In this document: positions 1-12,600 of the stretch, one piece after another
Layout: each line of letters opens with the position of its first letter
Numbering within the stretch: position 1 is the first letter of the stretch
From: Gnetum montanum
Lineage: Eukaryota > Streptophyta > Gnetopsida > Gnetales > Gnetaceae
Assembly (NCBI GenBank): GCA_015680685.1
Contig: MNCI01016353.1
Location: forward strand, 621,168 to 685,167
Direction of reading: 5' to 3'
Length of the DNA: 64,000 nt
Notes under the pieces: model-generated
Databases searched by the model: none
Told to the model about the DNA's origin: nothing
What the model saw: the letters and a program-made list of their open reading frames with translations, nothing else
Program-made: the position numbers and the translations under genes

Positions 1-545
1 TAATCAACATCTCATCAATTCTAGGAAGTGGATACTTATCCTTCTCTGAAGCTTCATTCAAATCCCTGAAGTCTACACAAAGCCTAATATTACCATTTTT
101 CTTTCTTACTAGAACAAGGTTAGCAAGCCATGTTGAATATCGAATTGGATATATGATTCGAGCTTGTAATAACTTCTTGACTTCGACTTCCATAGCTAGT
201 TCAAATAATGGATTAAATTTCCTTTGTTTTTGCCTAATGATTTTACAACCTTCTATTAAAATAATTTTATGTGTCATCACATTTGTTCTAAAAGCTTTAA
301 GATCATCATAACACTAAGCAAAATTCTCTAAACTATTTTTTAGGAGTGATAACAAGTTTTTCTTGAAAACTAAATTCTTTTCTTTTATGATATTTAACAT
401 CTTTGGCATCTCATTAGATCCAAGATTTACTTCTTCTAAAGCTTGAGCATCGAGATTTTGTATATCTTTTTCGATAAACAATTTTTTCTCAAACTCATGT
501 TCATTATCAATTCTCCTTTTAGGAATGAAATTGTCTTAGATTTCG
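1..545 (-). pseudogene. Ty3/gypsy reverse transcriptase, N-terminal fragment
   Basis: Read on the minus strand, bases from about 300 down to 1 give one open stretch typical of the start of a Ty3/gypsy reverse transcriptase: a segment ending in VKKLLQARIIYP, then LVLVRKKNGNIRLCVDFRDL and YPLPRIDEML. This is the fingers region, and the catalytic aspartates would lie beyond the left edge of the window. From 300 to about 545 the minus strand continues as the decayed protease-RT linker with stops. The lineage is not certain; the sequence differs clearly from the RTs of elements A, B and E in this window. It lies opposite in direction to the neighbouring LTR D, so it is probably a separate insertion. 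The identification as RT is firm. Confidence 0.85.
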
Positions 546-1365
546 ACATTATCTTGGGTATGAATTGGCCTTCAAATTCTTGTTTCTTTGTCATGAACCT
601 AAGTATTTGATCATCATCTTCAAATACTTACAAATGTTTTATGTTATCTAGTACTGATGGTTGATGGTCTTATTTAATCATTACAAGCCCATATCATGGT
701 AACTAATGGTAATTGATCAAAATAATATGAATAGCTTGATGATTTTAGTTACCTCATCACCTTGGGCATAGGATGTTGTAATCACCTTATGCTTAAATGA
801 AAACTAAGGGATTTGAATATGGTTGATTATTAATGAAAAATTTATCAAAACTAATGTTAATCCTTTGGTGATTGCAAGTGAGCCTAAAAGAAGCACCTAA
901 GAAAGAAGGTCTTTTGCCAAGCATGAAAGCAAAGCCGAGAGGGGGACAACAAAGGATATCCCATGGATAAATCATAGCACATACAAGATAGTAGCTTAAG
1001 ATTTTCATGTTTACTAGATCCATGGGATAATGAGAAGAAATTTCACTCCATCCTTCAAGAATGTTTTGTAAAACCAAAGAAGCATCAACATAACAATTAA
1101 TGTTGAAAGTTTTCCACCACTAGCAGCAATCAAAAGAATCATCTTCAGCGGATTTTTGGAGGCCTCTGCAAATTTTGTAATCTTCAATGTCTATCTAGTC
1201 TTTTTATCATCGTGTCATTTTGTATGCATCCACTCAAATAAAATTTTGTAATGTGGCACTCAAAGTCAACTAGTAGTTAAAGTTAGTCAATAGTCCCATC
1301 ATTCCCAATTTTTTATAAAGAAAGCTTGGTCCTATCTTGTTAACTTGAGGATGATTTTTTACTCA
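546..1365. other. Unassigned retroelement spacer
   Basis: AT-rich sequence between the RT fragment and the polypurine tract of LTR D. A 94-codon minus-strand reading frame at 793-1077 has no motif I recognise. The last few hundred bases are presumably the 3' untranslated region of the element that owns LTR D, because they run into its polypurine tract. Confidence 0.4.
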
Positions 1366-1377
1366 GTCATGGGGGTA
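1366..1377 (+). other. Polypurine tract of element D
   Basis: CATGGGGGTA immediately precedes the TG start of LTR D. The same tract, in the context TCAGTCATGGGGGTA or TCAGTTGTGGGGGTA, precedes the 3' LTRs of elements A and C. It is the expected plus-strand primer site and shows that LTR D is a 3' LTR. Confidence 0.7.
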
Positions 1378-2413
1378 TGATAAAGCATCAGTTGGCTATG
1401 TTGATATAACCATGTCAAGGCAGATGCATCAAAGTAGATATCTCAATGCATGCTATTGCATCTGTTGGTTACATTAATGTAGCTGTGTTGATGCAGATGC
1501 GTCAATGTAGATGCCTCGATGCATGTTGTTGCATATTTTTGAATAAAAAGTTAATTTTTGTCAACTCCAATATTGGATGTATGATATTGAAGCCCCAATA
1601 TCAAATACTCAATATTAAATACCCAATATCAAGGCCCAAGAAGCAATGTTAGATATCTAATATCGTGGCATGAGTGCCAACCTATAAATATAGCACTTGG
1701 GTGCACGGTTTGAGCATAGTTTAGTCAATAGAGTAGCTAAACTCTTACAGTTTTATTTTGTAATCTTAGCAAAATGTTAGTGAGTGCCCACAGAGTGGAT
1801 CTGAGTTAGTTGTATGGAGTCTTATTCAAGTGGCAATGTACCTGGACATATTCCATGAATGACAATAAGATCGAGATTAATTCTTATTCATTGTAGCACT
1901 TTGACTTAGATTAAATTTACTTTTAATGCAATTTATATTTCATGTACTTAGTTAATATTTACATTTCCATGCACATTAATGAGTTGATGAAATGAGCATG
2001 ACCAATTTTGATTGTAAACACATATTTGCTTGGTAACCCCAGTAGCATAGCACTTGGTAATCCTAGTAGTGGATATGTGGGTTCAGGACATGTATGACAA
2101 GTTGGGAATAGACACTCATCACCCATAGGCTAGTCTAGACTTTACTTTCCATTGTTAATTAGCTTAATTAATTGATTTCTTTATTACCATTAGGAGTAGC
2201 TTAGGGTTGAACAACTTCAAGAATCATATGCCTCACTCTAGACTAAACCATACGTGATAAAGCTACAACTAGTGCAAGTGGGAAGATAGTGAACTATGAT
2301 CAAGGCATAACGATCTAGATGCACAACTAGTCCCATCCATAGAATTCAACCAAATCATGCATGAACACTTGTGATTCGTATGGTTGGACGTAGGGGTACC
2401 TCTTCGCTCATCA
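1378..2413 (+). repeat. 3' LTR of element D (Athila-like)
   Basis: About 1.04 kb beginning TGATAAAGCATCA and ending in GGGGTACCTCTTCGCTCATCA-like sequence. The terminal block is shared with the LTRs of A, C, E and F. A TATAAATA box lies near 1683, preceded by repeated GATGCATC/TTGATG motifs. Five bases on either side (GGGTA and ATGTT) do not match, so this is not a solo LTR with a target duplication. It is the 3' LTR of an element whose body lay to the left. Confidence 0.75.
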
Positions 2414-2552
2414 ATGTTAAAGGCATTGGTTGTTTTAAAATCTTACTTGTACCTATTAAAGCTGTTGGGAGGGTTTGATTTTCTTATTATGTCATATGAA
2501 CAACTTTATTTGTTATGATTAATTAATTGTATAACTCTGTTAATTTTGATGG

Positions 2553-3350
2553 TGATGAGTGGCGAGGTACCCCTACACTCAACCATACAAATACGAACGT
2601 CTCACACGCGATCTGGTCGAACTCCAAGGACTAAGTGCTTACGCACCTTAATGCAACACTTAAGGTTAATCAATTGTTGTCTTCCCAAACTTACTTGTAT
2701 TGTCATGGTTGTATGGTTAAGTAAGCTTGAGGTATATGATTTTTATATCTTTTATCTTTTTAATATCTTATGCTAATGGGGGAAGGTGAAGAGAACTAAG
2801 TGACTAACTTTCATTAACTATTCACTAACTAAGTTCTAATTGTCCTAGCACCAGTATCCGTTCCGACTTGCCACACACACCCTGAACAAGTGCAATGCTA
2901 CTGGGATTACCAAACATTACTCGTTATTGGGTTACCAAGCATTACACACGTGCTCGAAGCGGTCATACTGAATGCACTTAACTAGGAGAGTCAAGGGTTG
3001 AGAGAGATTAATTATCTAGGAAAGCATTTAAACATTTAACAATAATTAATTCCTATTTAGCTTAGTCCACATGCTGCAAGGTTTATCAAAAAGTTCTTCT
3101 TTATTACCGTACACAAATGTGTTCTCAGGTACAATTTCCTCGAATAAAGATCCGTTCACTTTAAGACTCCTACTATAGGCACATGGAAATTATTCTAACT
3201 CTGGAATGGTAAAACTACTATAGTTTGGCTAAGGGACTAAGTCTAGATATCTAAAATAGGGAAAGCCACCTCATATTTATAGACATTGCGGTAGGCTGCA
3301 ATATCGCATACATGATATCATAGGGGCAGACGCGATATCGCAACTCATCA
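2553..3350 (-). repeat. 3' LTR of element A
   Basis: Pairs with 30088-30868. On the minus strand it starts TGATGAGTTGCGATATCGCG, carries palindromic GATATC/GCGATATC modules and then a TATAAATATGAGG box (plus-strand 3270-3285), and ends GGTACCTCGCCACTCATCA. The polypurine tract lies at 3351-3362 (TACCCCCATGA on the plus strand). Confidence 0.92.
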
Positions 3351-5219
3351 TACCCCCATGACTGAATGAAAACTTGTCCTCGAGTTCCTTACAAAATATT
3401 GGAAAGGTATGGGATTATTGACTTGAATGACACTAATGGTGAATGGAGTGACATGTGAACAGATCATCATTATAATACATGACAAAATTAGTGTTCATAA
3501 CAACAAGAGTGAACACTATACACATTTGACATCTAGCCTTATTTTGGCAGCTGAGAGAGAGAGAGAGAGAAAAGTAGAAGTCTATTGCTACCAATGCCAA
3601 GATTGTGCCTTCTGTTGTTCATCCATAACTGCACCATCGATCTTATTCCTTGCATAACTATTCTAGCACCAGTCCATTCCAAGTGTTCCCTCCAGATCCA
3701 ATCCATTGGTGTATGATTGCCATCTACACACACAACACAATCTTAAATTAGCAAGGGTAAATGAATTGCAATGCAGTTGATACCTTATCTTAATGTATGG
3801 TTCATTGGCTGAGTTGTAATATGGCTGATGCGGATTTTGGAGGTATGAACTGGTGACTACCCAAGGTGTAGGGGTTAAGCAAAAATCAAAAAAATTGGAC
3901 CAGAACCTCCATGACTGCGAGCAAGCCCCCGGTAGTGAGAGAGTGGAAAAAGATAAGGAATAAGAAAGATGGGGAAAAAGAAACAACGGCCACACCAATA
4001 AAATGGATGTTAGGGATGGTAATGAACAAAATAAATGTTGATTGCGAAAATGTTTAAGGGAAAGAAATTAACCGATGCTCCAAATAGGAATGCTAGTGGG
4101 TCCTCCCCAAAGCAGGCTCATGCCCTTAATGCCCTGACAATCCCACATTCAAAGAGTCCATAGGCTCTAGAAATGCCATTTGGAAGCAAGAGTTAAAGTC
4201 TTAACCACAAGAATTTACCAAAAAATAATGCATCAATCAAAATATGGAGTATTGATACAACCGACAATGAGGTGCAAAATGGAGAAAGAAGGATGAAAGA
4301 AGAGAATGGAATGAAGTCTCAAGAACAAGGTGGTGTATAGCCCCTTGTGTGTTAATAGTTAGTGTGACTTAGTAGATCTCATTCCAAATCCAACCTTAAA
4401 CTAACCACATCCAATGACTTTGCATTAATACATTTGGCCAATTCATCCTCCTAAAGTAACATGAATGCCTCCGTCACAGAGTCACCACCATTCCGACGAA
4501 ATGAAAAAGGAGAAATTAGGAAGCGAGAAAGGACCTTAGTTAGAGGGAACATGGTTGTTTATTTCCATAACCAGTGCTTGTAGCCCAGATGATTATTTTG
4601 TCTAAGGGGTGTGCTTTGAATTCTCACTTTTTCTCCTATTTTTTATTTTTTTTATTTTTTTGTGTTTTGCGTGAGAACCACATCATGCAAAGACTTATTA
4701 TTTTTATTAACTCAGCTTTCCGATAATGGAGCAATGTCACAATGGTAAGGAAAACTCAAGAAGAAAACATCCAAGCACCCAAGAGAATGGCCAACACAAA
4801 TGCATCAAATCCCCTTGAATTCACCCCCTTTTCAATCCTTGAGTCCTTCCTTAGTCCTAAAAATGGCCAGTCACTAATCCATTGATAGTTCTTGTTATTG
4901 AAAGAAAGGGATTGTAGAGTTCCAAGCCAAGAGAGGACATAGAAATTCATGGATGCATGGATGACGTGGACTCATTACCTATTATATCAAAAGAACCATA
5001 CCTTAGTATCAACATTATAACTCAAAGGTAAAAACCAAGCATTAGCAATGAATGGAATACAGTTCATACCACCATCAGGAGCACTTATTAGGTGAAAAAT
5101 CAAACAAAATAAACAAACACACAAAGAAATGAAAGAGTATAAATGATGTTGCAAAACAAAAACAAGAAAAATTAAAGAAATTTATAAAACAAAAATGTGT
5201 AAAACAAAAACTTAAAAAG
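3351..5219 (-). other. Element A 3' untranslated region
   Basis: Sequence between the 3' LTR of A and the point where B inserted. No convincing protein is encoded on either strand. A block reading CCTGCTTTGGGGAGGA on the minus strand (near 4110) has a recognisable counterpart at 36468-36483 of element C, so this is a shared non-coding 3' region. A (GA)n tract is at 3551-3567. Confidence 0.6.
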
Positions 5220-5224
5220 GAACT

Positions 5225-6934
5225 TGAAACACCCCAAATTTCCAAGGCATCCTTGCTTCACCAGGTCTTTGCAATTCAGACATCGTCAAGTCACTTTGGT
5301 AAGAAATGGATGTTTCAAGTTCAGGCTACACAGTTTGGCAAATTTTCTAGCTGGGTAATTCGTCTAGCTGACAGCCTACTTAGAAATGATGTGGAGAGTT
5401 GTCGACGGTGCTCAAAATGCACAAAACAGTTTGGCAGGTTTTCTAAGTCAAGGAGTTTGCTACGCTACGCCACGCTATATAGCGTAGCAAGCTTCAGGAA
5501 ATAGTTGTTCAAACAATCAACCATAAATTGTTGCAAGACGAGATGCCACACTATGCTATGCTATGCAGTGTAGCACAATGTAGCGAGAGCAACACAAGAA
5601 GGCTCAGCTTACTTGGTGATTTCCAATCACACTGCGTTCGTGCCTCTAGCCTTTGAAAATAGTTGTTTTGCTCAACTCCAAGTTCTTCAGCAATGGCTCC
5701 TTCACCAGAAAATAGAAAAGTTAGTAAAAAGTAGGGCATGTCTGGTGCTATGCTATGCTATGCTACGTTTTGCAAGTTTGCATCTCAAAGGGCAGGATCA
5801 GCAAGTTCACAAGTTTCGCAGTGCAAAAGGCAAAGTTTGCAAATTAGCGACGTTTTTGCGACTAAGGCCAGCTGCTACGCTACGTAGCATAGCGTGGCAA
5901 ATATGCAATAAACAGTCAGCATGTTTCAAAGGTTCTCAGCACATAAAGTAGGATGCAACGCAAGCTTTTTCTTCAAACTAATGGCTACACTATGCTACGC
6001 TACATAGCATAGCATGGCATAACAAGTTTCCACGCTACACCTGCATGCTACGCTACAAAGCACAGCATGGCGTAGCAGACAATTACGCCACATTAATGCA
6101 CTTCACCTAATTGCACCGTTGGCACACATCTCCAAGCTTTGACGGCGCAATTACAATGTGGCAGGCTCACAATTACAGCATGGCAAGCTCATCCAACGGA
6201 CATGCATGTCCAACGGTCATGCACGCCCATGTAGCATAGACAAGTCAACACAAACCCAAAACACGTCACATCCAAACCACATCTTTCACGTGCCCTTGGT
6301 CCTATAAATACCCCAATGAACAATGCTCGAAGGGGGTTCTTTTGGGGACAATTCAGTCAGTTGGCAATCTTAGCGGCTAGCAAGTTAGCATTGCATTCCT
6401 AAGCATTGTAAACATCCTGTTTGAGATTGTAAACAGTTGACACTCTCGTTTGGCATTTTTTTCTACTCTTTCCTGCTATCCTCATAGCATTCTACATTGT
6501 TGACCCTTGAGTCCGTGTTCAAGCATACAGCTGTCTTGCTCTAAACGTCCTGGTTACTCTTGGGATCTTTGCGCCCCTCAACGTCGTGCAACCAATTGTA
6601 TCCACCTTGACAGAGCGAAGTCACATTCTTAAAGCGATGCATTTTTCTAACTGCATTTTACTTTGTTTTCTTACTTACCATTGCAATTTTACATTGTTTT
6701 TTGTCTCTTTTGCATGTAAAGTTATCATTTTATGCTAGAAATCTTGTTTTCAAATTATCTGTTTAAGAAAGGTTATATTAACACCGACTAAGTCCCTGTT
6801 TGATCGACCAGACCATTTAGGGCACCTCGTTTCTATTTCATCCAGCATAGCACTCATGCAGATACGAGGTTAAGACTATCATCAACCAATGGACTCTCGG
6901 CATTTTTCAACCGTTGACGTTTTCGGTCGCTACA
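5225..6934 (+). repeat. 5' LTR of element B
   Basis: 1.7 kb. Its U3 has several hairpin-like runs of alternating TAGC and GCTA motifs (5458-5490, 5545-5590, 5740-5770, 5870-5900, 5985-6025, 6045-6085), for example GCTACGCTACGCCACGCTAT followed by TAGCGTAGCA. The promoter TATAAATA is at 6303-6310, preceded by a CACGTG-type sequence. Homologous throughout to 22009-23663. Confidence 0.93.
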
Positions 6935-6958
6935 GTTTTCTAGCGCTAGAAGGAGGGC
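6935..6958 (+). other. Candidate primer-binding site of element B
   Basis: The first bases after the LTR read GTTTTCTAGCGCTAGAAGG. TAGCGCTAGAAGGAGGGCC would be the minus-strand primer site if T is a decayed TGG start. I could not match it to a specific tRNA from memory; it is not the tRNA-Asp site used by A, C and E. Confidence 0.4.
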
Positions 6959-6986
6959 CTCCTTTTCGGTGTCCTTTTCGTGTTTC

Positions 6987-7316
6987 ATGGTAGTCTTGTA
7001 AGCGTTCTGCTCTCTGAAACGCATTAGCGTAAACTTGACACCCATTTGTGGTTGTTTACGCATCGTGCGGTGTAGATCGGTCGCTTCGACAGTTTCTTCG
7101 AAACCCTACAGGACATAAAGCCTCCAGTCGCCAGTTGACTTGTTTATTTTATGGTAGTCTTGCATGCGTTCTATACCCTATCGCACACTAGCGTAAATGT
7201 GACACCCTTTTACAATTGTTTACACATCATGTGGTACAGATCGATCGCCCCAACGATTCTTTTGGAACCCTGCAGGACATAAAGCCTTAGATTGTCGCTT
7301 GATTTTCTTATTTTTG
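6987..7316 (+). repeat. Tandem duplication in the leader of element B
   Basis: Two diverged copies, about 164 bp apart, of a block starting ATGGTAGTCTTG and ending near CTTGTTTAT or CTTGATTTTCTTA. Each contains TTGTTTACRCATC, GTAGATCGGTCGC-like sequence and CAGGACATAAAGCC. It lies between the primer site and gag and is non-coding. Confidence 0.75.
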
Positions 7317-9640
7317 TCGTTTGCAATCTTTTTAGCTTCATAACAATGGCTGCCGCAACTGCCTCTGCTACTACTGCTAACCTCAAAGTCCAAGGTACCA
7401 CCAGTGCCGAGCGACTGCCCAGCTCAGGGCTGGGGCCACATCGGTCCCTCAAGATCCAAAACCGGGGACCAAAAGGCTTGGCTGAGCAACATGAACAATA
7501 CAACTCCCTCTGCACTAAGGTGCAAGCAATCAGTCCCTAGATGCACAAGAATTCGAGGAAAAACATAGCTTCGAGTTTGCCTACTACAACGGGAAGAAAT
7601 TTATTCCCACTTCCAATGCTTTCATCCCTTTGACAGAAGCGCAACAATGGCTTTTAGATCAGCTGATACGCCTATCTAAGCCTGGTGAGGTGCAAGACGT
7701 AGCGTCTGACCATGACAAGGTCTTCCAAGATCGATAGGAGAAACTGGATTCTTAATTCAACAAGGGAGGTCAATCCAACCCCATCACCGTCCCTCCTACC
7801 CAGTCCTTCTAGACTAATCCACTGATTATTGCCGCTCACTTCAAGATCACAGCCACGCCACTGCAACCTATGATCCCACCTATCATGGGTAGTCGTACCA
7901 TGCCCGCGCCGTACTAAAACACCCACATCCCTGTTTCAGCCTCAGTCGCCATTCCTCTGGAGGTTATTCATCAATCCCTTTTTGCTTCGTAACATGCACC
8001 AATTATGGCTACCCTGCCGCATGTTCATACCATACCTACTTTATAGTCGTACGCAACTTCTATTTCCATTCCTACATTCACATCTATCCCACCAACTGCG
8101 ACGGGCCCAGGCCCATCCACATGGTGGACCCCATTCACTACTTCCCCTATTTCACAACTGTTGCAGATGTTCCATTATGTTCACCCTTAGGCCTACCAAA
8201 CCCTGCAAACGGTACAACCCAACACGGGGCTATGGTCTGTTCCACCGATGACACAAGCGGTCTACCCGGTAGCCCAACCCACAGTTGCTACTCCAACAAC
8301 ACCACCTACCGGGTGGTGGATAGCGCAAGCAGCACCGTTCATAGGGGCCACCCCAATGGTACCGCCAATGGGTCACGCTGCCACCCCCTCCATTCCACAG
8401 ATGGGAGCAAATTCGACAGTTCCCCAATAATCCACATCGTCGCAGAGTATACATCAAGCATTCCAACTCATCCAGACCCTTACCGAGGAAATAAAATACC
8501 TCAAAGTTGTCGGGTCTGACACAGTACAAGTCATGGACTTTTACCAAGATGACCCTATCAGCCTTGTAATCCCCACGCTCACGTTACCCCCAGGGATGTC
8601 CCTTCCCCACTTCATGAAGTACAATGGGGAGGGGGATCCCAATGCATATCTTGTTACTTTTAGGTCTGATTCTCTCTTGTTGCAACAATGGCCACACACA
8701 ATCATACGTGTCTTTGCCATGTCTCTAGCCAGGAAAGCCCTAAATTGGTACCGTGCGCTACCACGCTCATCTATTTCAACTCTAGAGGAGCTTCTGACCC
8801 AGTTCGTGACATGCTTTAAGTATAACTTAAAGTCAAAAATCACGTTGGATCAATTGATGAGCATGAATCAGGATCCTCTAAAGCCGGTCCAAAAGTTCAT
8901 CTAGCATTAGAGTACAACCCTTAATGAAATCCGCGAGCCCATCGCAGAGGCCCATTTGTTGGCCGTCTTTAAGGGTGCAGTAAATGACTTCATCAAGTCT
9001 AAAGTGTATTACCTTGCTCCTCGCACTCTTAGTCAAGCCTTCACTCAGACTAAGAGCATACAAGATGTGGCCAAGGCTAGCAAAGACCCGGCCTACATTG
9101 CTTACAAGAACACCTTCACAAAGAAGAACAAGGGTAAGGCCCCAACAACCATAGTGGCCGCTGTGGCTACTGAGGCCAAGCCCAAACCTAGTAACAATGG
9201 TAACAAAAACAACAAGAAATCGACCGCACCCATAGTTAACCCGACGCCCAAGCAAGGTCACGCACCGCAACCTGCCATACCCACACCCGAGACATCTACG
9301 CAACCCAAACCAAACTTTGAGCGTAAAGATTGCTCAAAGTATACCTCGCTACCTATCAAACCTTCAGAAATTTTGAAGCAGCTATTGATAGCGGGGCACA
9401 TCCAACACAAGCAGATGTTGGAAGAGGGAATCAGGAGACACCAGCAATACTGCAAGCTCCTTAGGAACCCCTCTTTGGCCTTGCCCAATGAGCCTCCAGT
9501 TCCTAAGGGCTTCAGGTTGGATCGGTTTTGTGACTACCACCAATAATGTGGTCACAACACAGATTACTGTCTAGCATTGCAAGATGACATCCAAAGGCTG
9601 ATTGATCAGGGAAAACTGGTGTTGGACGAGAGCAACTGAG
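7292..9640 (+). pseudogene. gag: Element B gag polyprotein
   Basis: A long frame with several in-frame stops encodes a Tat-type Gag. A short opening segment from 7292 is in another frame; from about 7540 everything lies in one frame. A proline/threonine-rich N-terminal half is followed by the capsid-like retrotrans_gag domain at 8533-9080, with PHFMKYNGEGDPNAYL, FAMSLARKALNWYRALP and STLEELLTQF. A basic, proline-rich linker follows. At 9526-9600 a Tat-type zinc-binding motif reads CDYH, then a stop, then CGHNTDYC and DDIQRLIDQGKL. The protein would package element RNA. Stops at 7736, 8431, 8902 and 9544 (approximate) show it is dead. Confidence 0.88.
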
Positions 9641-11153
9641 TACACCCTGAAAATCAATCTCTACATGTCTACACGGACCCCCTCAACGCTAACAACGTCA
9701 GTTATGTTATCAACACCAATGGCATTGACAGTGACCCTAGGTCACCCCAACAACCATTTGAGGTCCACGTGCCTCAACGTAACGCACCAGCACCACGAGC
9801 CGCTGGCCAAGGCTCGCAGCAACCGTTTGTCCTGAGAGTTCCTCCTCAAGCATCCACACCCGCGCCACCTGTTAGCAAATCCACACCACCCCATCCATTA
9901 ACACCGTTAGCTCCATTGATCATCAGGGGGCCAACACCTTCAATAGCCCCCGCCTTGTATAAGATAGTTGAACAACCTTCTCATCCTAAAAAATGAGAAG
10001 TGCTTTTCGCAGGTGAGGCGTCAAAGGAAAGTACCACCCCAGGCATCTCCAAGCCTATGACTTCACCCCCTGTATCTGCGCCTTCGTCGCCAAATACGAA
10101 CGTTACCACAACCACACAGTCTGTGTCGCCTTACCCAAAAGGGTTTGAACCCATATCCGAAATCGCCCCTCCTCGGGAAATTCGTCTTCTGGGATGAATA
10201 GAAGAAGAGAAAGGCGGTAAACAAGGGAGTGGTTAGGACCTCTTGAATGCCCTCACTCAGGTCAAACAAGCTTTAAAACAAAATAACACTACACTGAGCT
10301 TATACGACCTAATCATGACATTTGTCCCACACCGTGAGGCTCTGATTCGAATCTTGATAGTGATTTTGGTCAACGAAGACATGCCAGCGGAAGAGGAAGC
10401 GATCCACTCGGTCATGCTTCCCTCCGTACCTGCAAAGCCAGAGCCATCCCAATTGACTTTCTGCAACAATTCCATTAGGGAAGATTCCGAAAGGGGTCAA
10501 GTAACTACAGCACCTCTATTCATCACAATTCGGGTCGACCAACATTGGATCCAGAGGGTACACGTTGATGATGGGGCCACCACCAACGTCATCCCCTTCC
10601 CTATTGTGGATAAGTTTGGCCTGGTCGACCAAATCAAACCCACGACGATGTCATGCCTAAGGTCATTCAATTGGGCACAAGTCGTGGTGAAGGGCACAGT
10701 CCACATAAACTTCATGGCAGGGGACCAGTTCCCCATGAACGCAACATTCATCATGGTCGAGGAAATGCCTGGGTTTAACCAGATCTTGGGGAGATCATGG
10801 TTAGCGCAGCTAGGGCTGTCTCCTCATCCATACACCAGGAGATCCATCTACCTTACACAAGTAGGGAGGTGGTGATCCATGGTGACGAGGTAGCAACACA
10901 AGCAATCCACAAGGTAGACACAGAACTGGGCTCAGAGGTTATAACCTCTGAGAATGAAGCACCTGTCACAACACACACTGACCATTCGGCAGAGGAACTA
11001 GCTCAGCAAGACGGTTCCCAGAATGAGAGCACATGGGCTGAGTTTCCCTTCCAAGTGGGGGGTAATGATGTAAACGAAGGCCTTGGCAAAATGCCTCGAC
11101 CATATGTCTCACTCAACTTGAGATGGGTCACGAGGCAGCTACGCATAATGTAG
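9641..11153 (+). pseudogene. Element B aspartic protease region
   Basis: Downstream of Gag, in the same frame, a proline-rich linker leads to a retropepsin-like domain at 10243-10815. The active-site region reads VHVDDGATTNVIPFPIVDKF (DDGA in place of the usual DTGA or DSGA), and ILGRSWLAQLG is the conserved distal glycine motif. A frameshift near 10815 moves the reading to the frame of 10797-11153, which continues HQEIHLPYTSREVVIHGD, the usual C-terminus of Tat proteases. The RT that should follow begins only at about 17.16 kb. Confidence 0.82.
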
Positions 11154-11280
11154 CAACCCCATTGCTTCTTGCCCAGTTGCCCATCCTTGCACATTTGTCG
11201 CCCTTCTGTTTTGCATCTACGCTAGTTGCTAATTAACCGTTTTCCAAATCATTAGCGTATCATCCTTTAACACGCGACAG

Positions 11281-11506
11281 GCTCGAAATGGCCTAAAACT
11301 AGCAATGGCCCGAAATGGCCTAAAACTATGTTATGCCATGGCTCGAGATGGCCTAAAACTAGTAAGGGCCCGAAATGGCCTAAAACTAGCAAGGGCCCGA
11401 AATGGCCTAAAACTATGTTATGCCATAGCCCGAAATGGCCTAAAACAAGCGATGGCCCGAAATAGCCTAAAACTAGCAATGGCCCGAAATGGCCTAAAAT
11501 TAGCAC
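11281..11506 (+). repeat. 27/33-bp tandem array, eight units
   Basis: Eight units of the type CCCGAAATGGCCTAAAACTA. Most are 27 bp and end GCAAKGG; two are 33 bp and end TGTTATGCCATRG. Because unit lengths are multiples of three, both strands stay open here, giving meaningless repetitive frames. Related units occur at 16.47-16.63 kb and 20.43-20.69 kb. Confidence 0.9.
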
Positions 11507-11923
11507 ATAAGAGCGAAAGTTTAGCATGACATTCAGCACGTACACAATGCGTAAGTTAGCGTAAAATCAATTTACCTCTTTATTCAAAATTTTTATCTTT
11601 TAGACAATGTTTGCAAAAATTTTACAAAAACTCAAAAATTTCAAAAAAAATATCCATGTTGTCATGGGTTGTCTCTGCCTGCATCATCTTCGTCACTCAC
11701 TTCTACATCATCCCCTTCTACATCACCTTCTCCTGCGTTGTCCTCTATTGACCCTTCATCCATTCCCTCTGCGGGCCCTACGCCCTTATCTGGAACCTAC
11801 ATTGTAGAAATGAAGTAATCCGCTAGGGCAACACACGAAAGCTACAACAGAGCATGAACATTAATACAGTAGGAGGAAACTAACCTAAGAAGGACTTGCA
11901 TCCATCTCGAAGGGTATCCGATC

Positions 11924-12600
11924 CTAACCAAGCCTGAGGTAACGCCAGACTTCCTCTTCGGTGATATCCACCCAACGCTTAATACTAGGTTCATCGTCTG
12001 CAATAGCCTTCTGCTTCTCGGCGGTCGTCCATCTCGGTGGTCCCAAAGAAAAGGAGGCGGTTGTGGTCTCTCCCGTGGGAAGATCCACTTCCAATTCAGG
12101 AGATTCCATAACTTTCACCTGCCCTTTGAACTTATCATAGGCCTCAGAAACATCAATGGAATTTACAAATGCTTTAAGGGTAAATGCCTCCACAGCAGCA
12201 TTCCTGTATAGTTTATGATAGGTGGCACATTCCAGTTTATACATGTGTTTGTGGTTCTTCTAGGACTGACCCCATTCATAAAATCTTGCATCGTAATCCT
12301 TCCAATCTTGACACTTCTGGGCCAACAACTCCATTTGCATTTGCTGCTCTATTATTTCATGGGTGGCTTCATTGTTCTAACATACGACTGTCCAAAATCT
12401 GGCATGATCTATCACAGCCGTGCGCCAATCCTTGTTATTGGTATCATGGGCTATGAGGAACTCGTTCCTCTATTTGAGGTCTTCCACCTCGGCGCTCAGG
12501 TCGGCCTTCTCTTGCTCAGCTTTTTGGACCCATTTCCACAGGTCTTTGTTAACACACTTGTACTCCCACAAAGAGTGAGCTAAGTGCAAAGCACATTTGC
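11924..12600 (-). other. Coiled-coil C-terminal part of the antisense gene
   Basis: On the minus strand, charged heptad-rich sequence (for example KWVQKAEQEKADLSAEVEDL, EIIEQQMQMELLAQKCQDW) is followed by an acidic tail and a terminal stop at 11924. Stops interrupt it at three places above 12244. A similar coiled-coil tail ends the 3' ORF of element C. Confidence 0.5.

Noticed and set aside
1378-2413. LTR D as a solo LTR
   Set aside because: A polypurine tract precedes it and flanking 5-mers do not match, so it is a 3' LTR of a truncated element.
3551-3567. (GA)n tract as a regulatory GAGA element
   Set aside because: Lies in the 3' untranslated region of element A with no gene nearby; a simple repeat suffices.
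8230-9488. Several 70-140 codon minus-strand frames opposite the gag of B
   Set aside because: Shadows of the proline- and glutamine-rich sense gene; no independent motifs.
11267-11545. Open frames on both strands with repeated LGHFGP or ARNGLKL peptides
   Set aside because: They follow from tandem units of 27 and 33 bp, lengths divisible by three, in non-coding DNA. No start context or homology.
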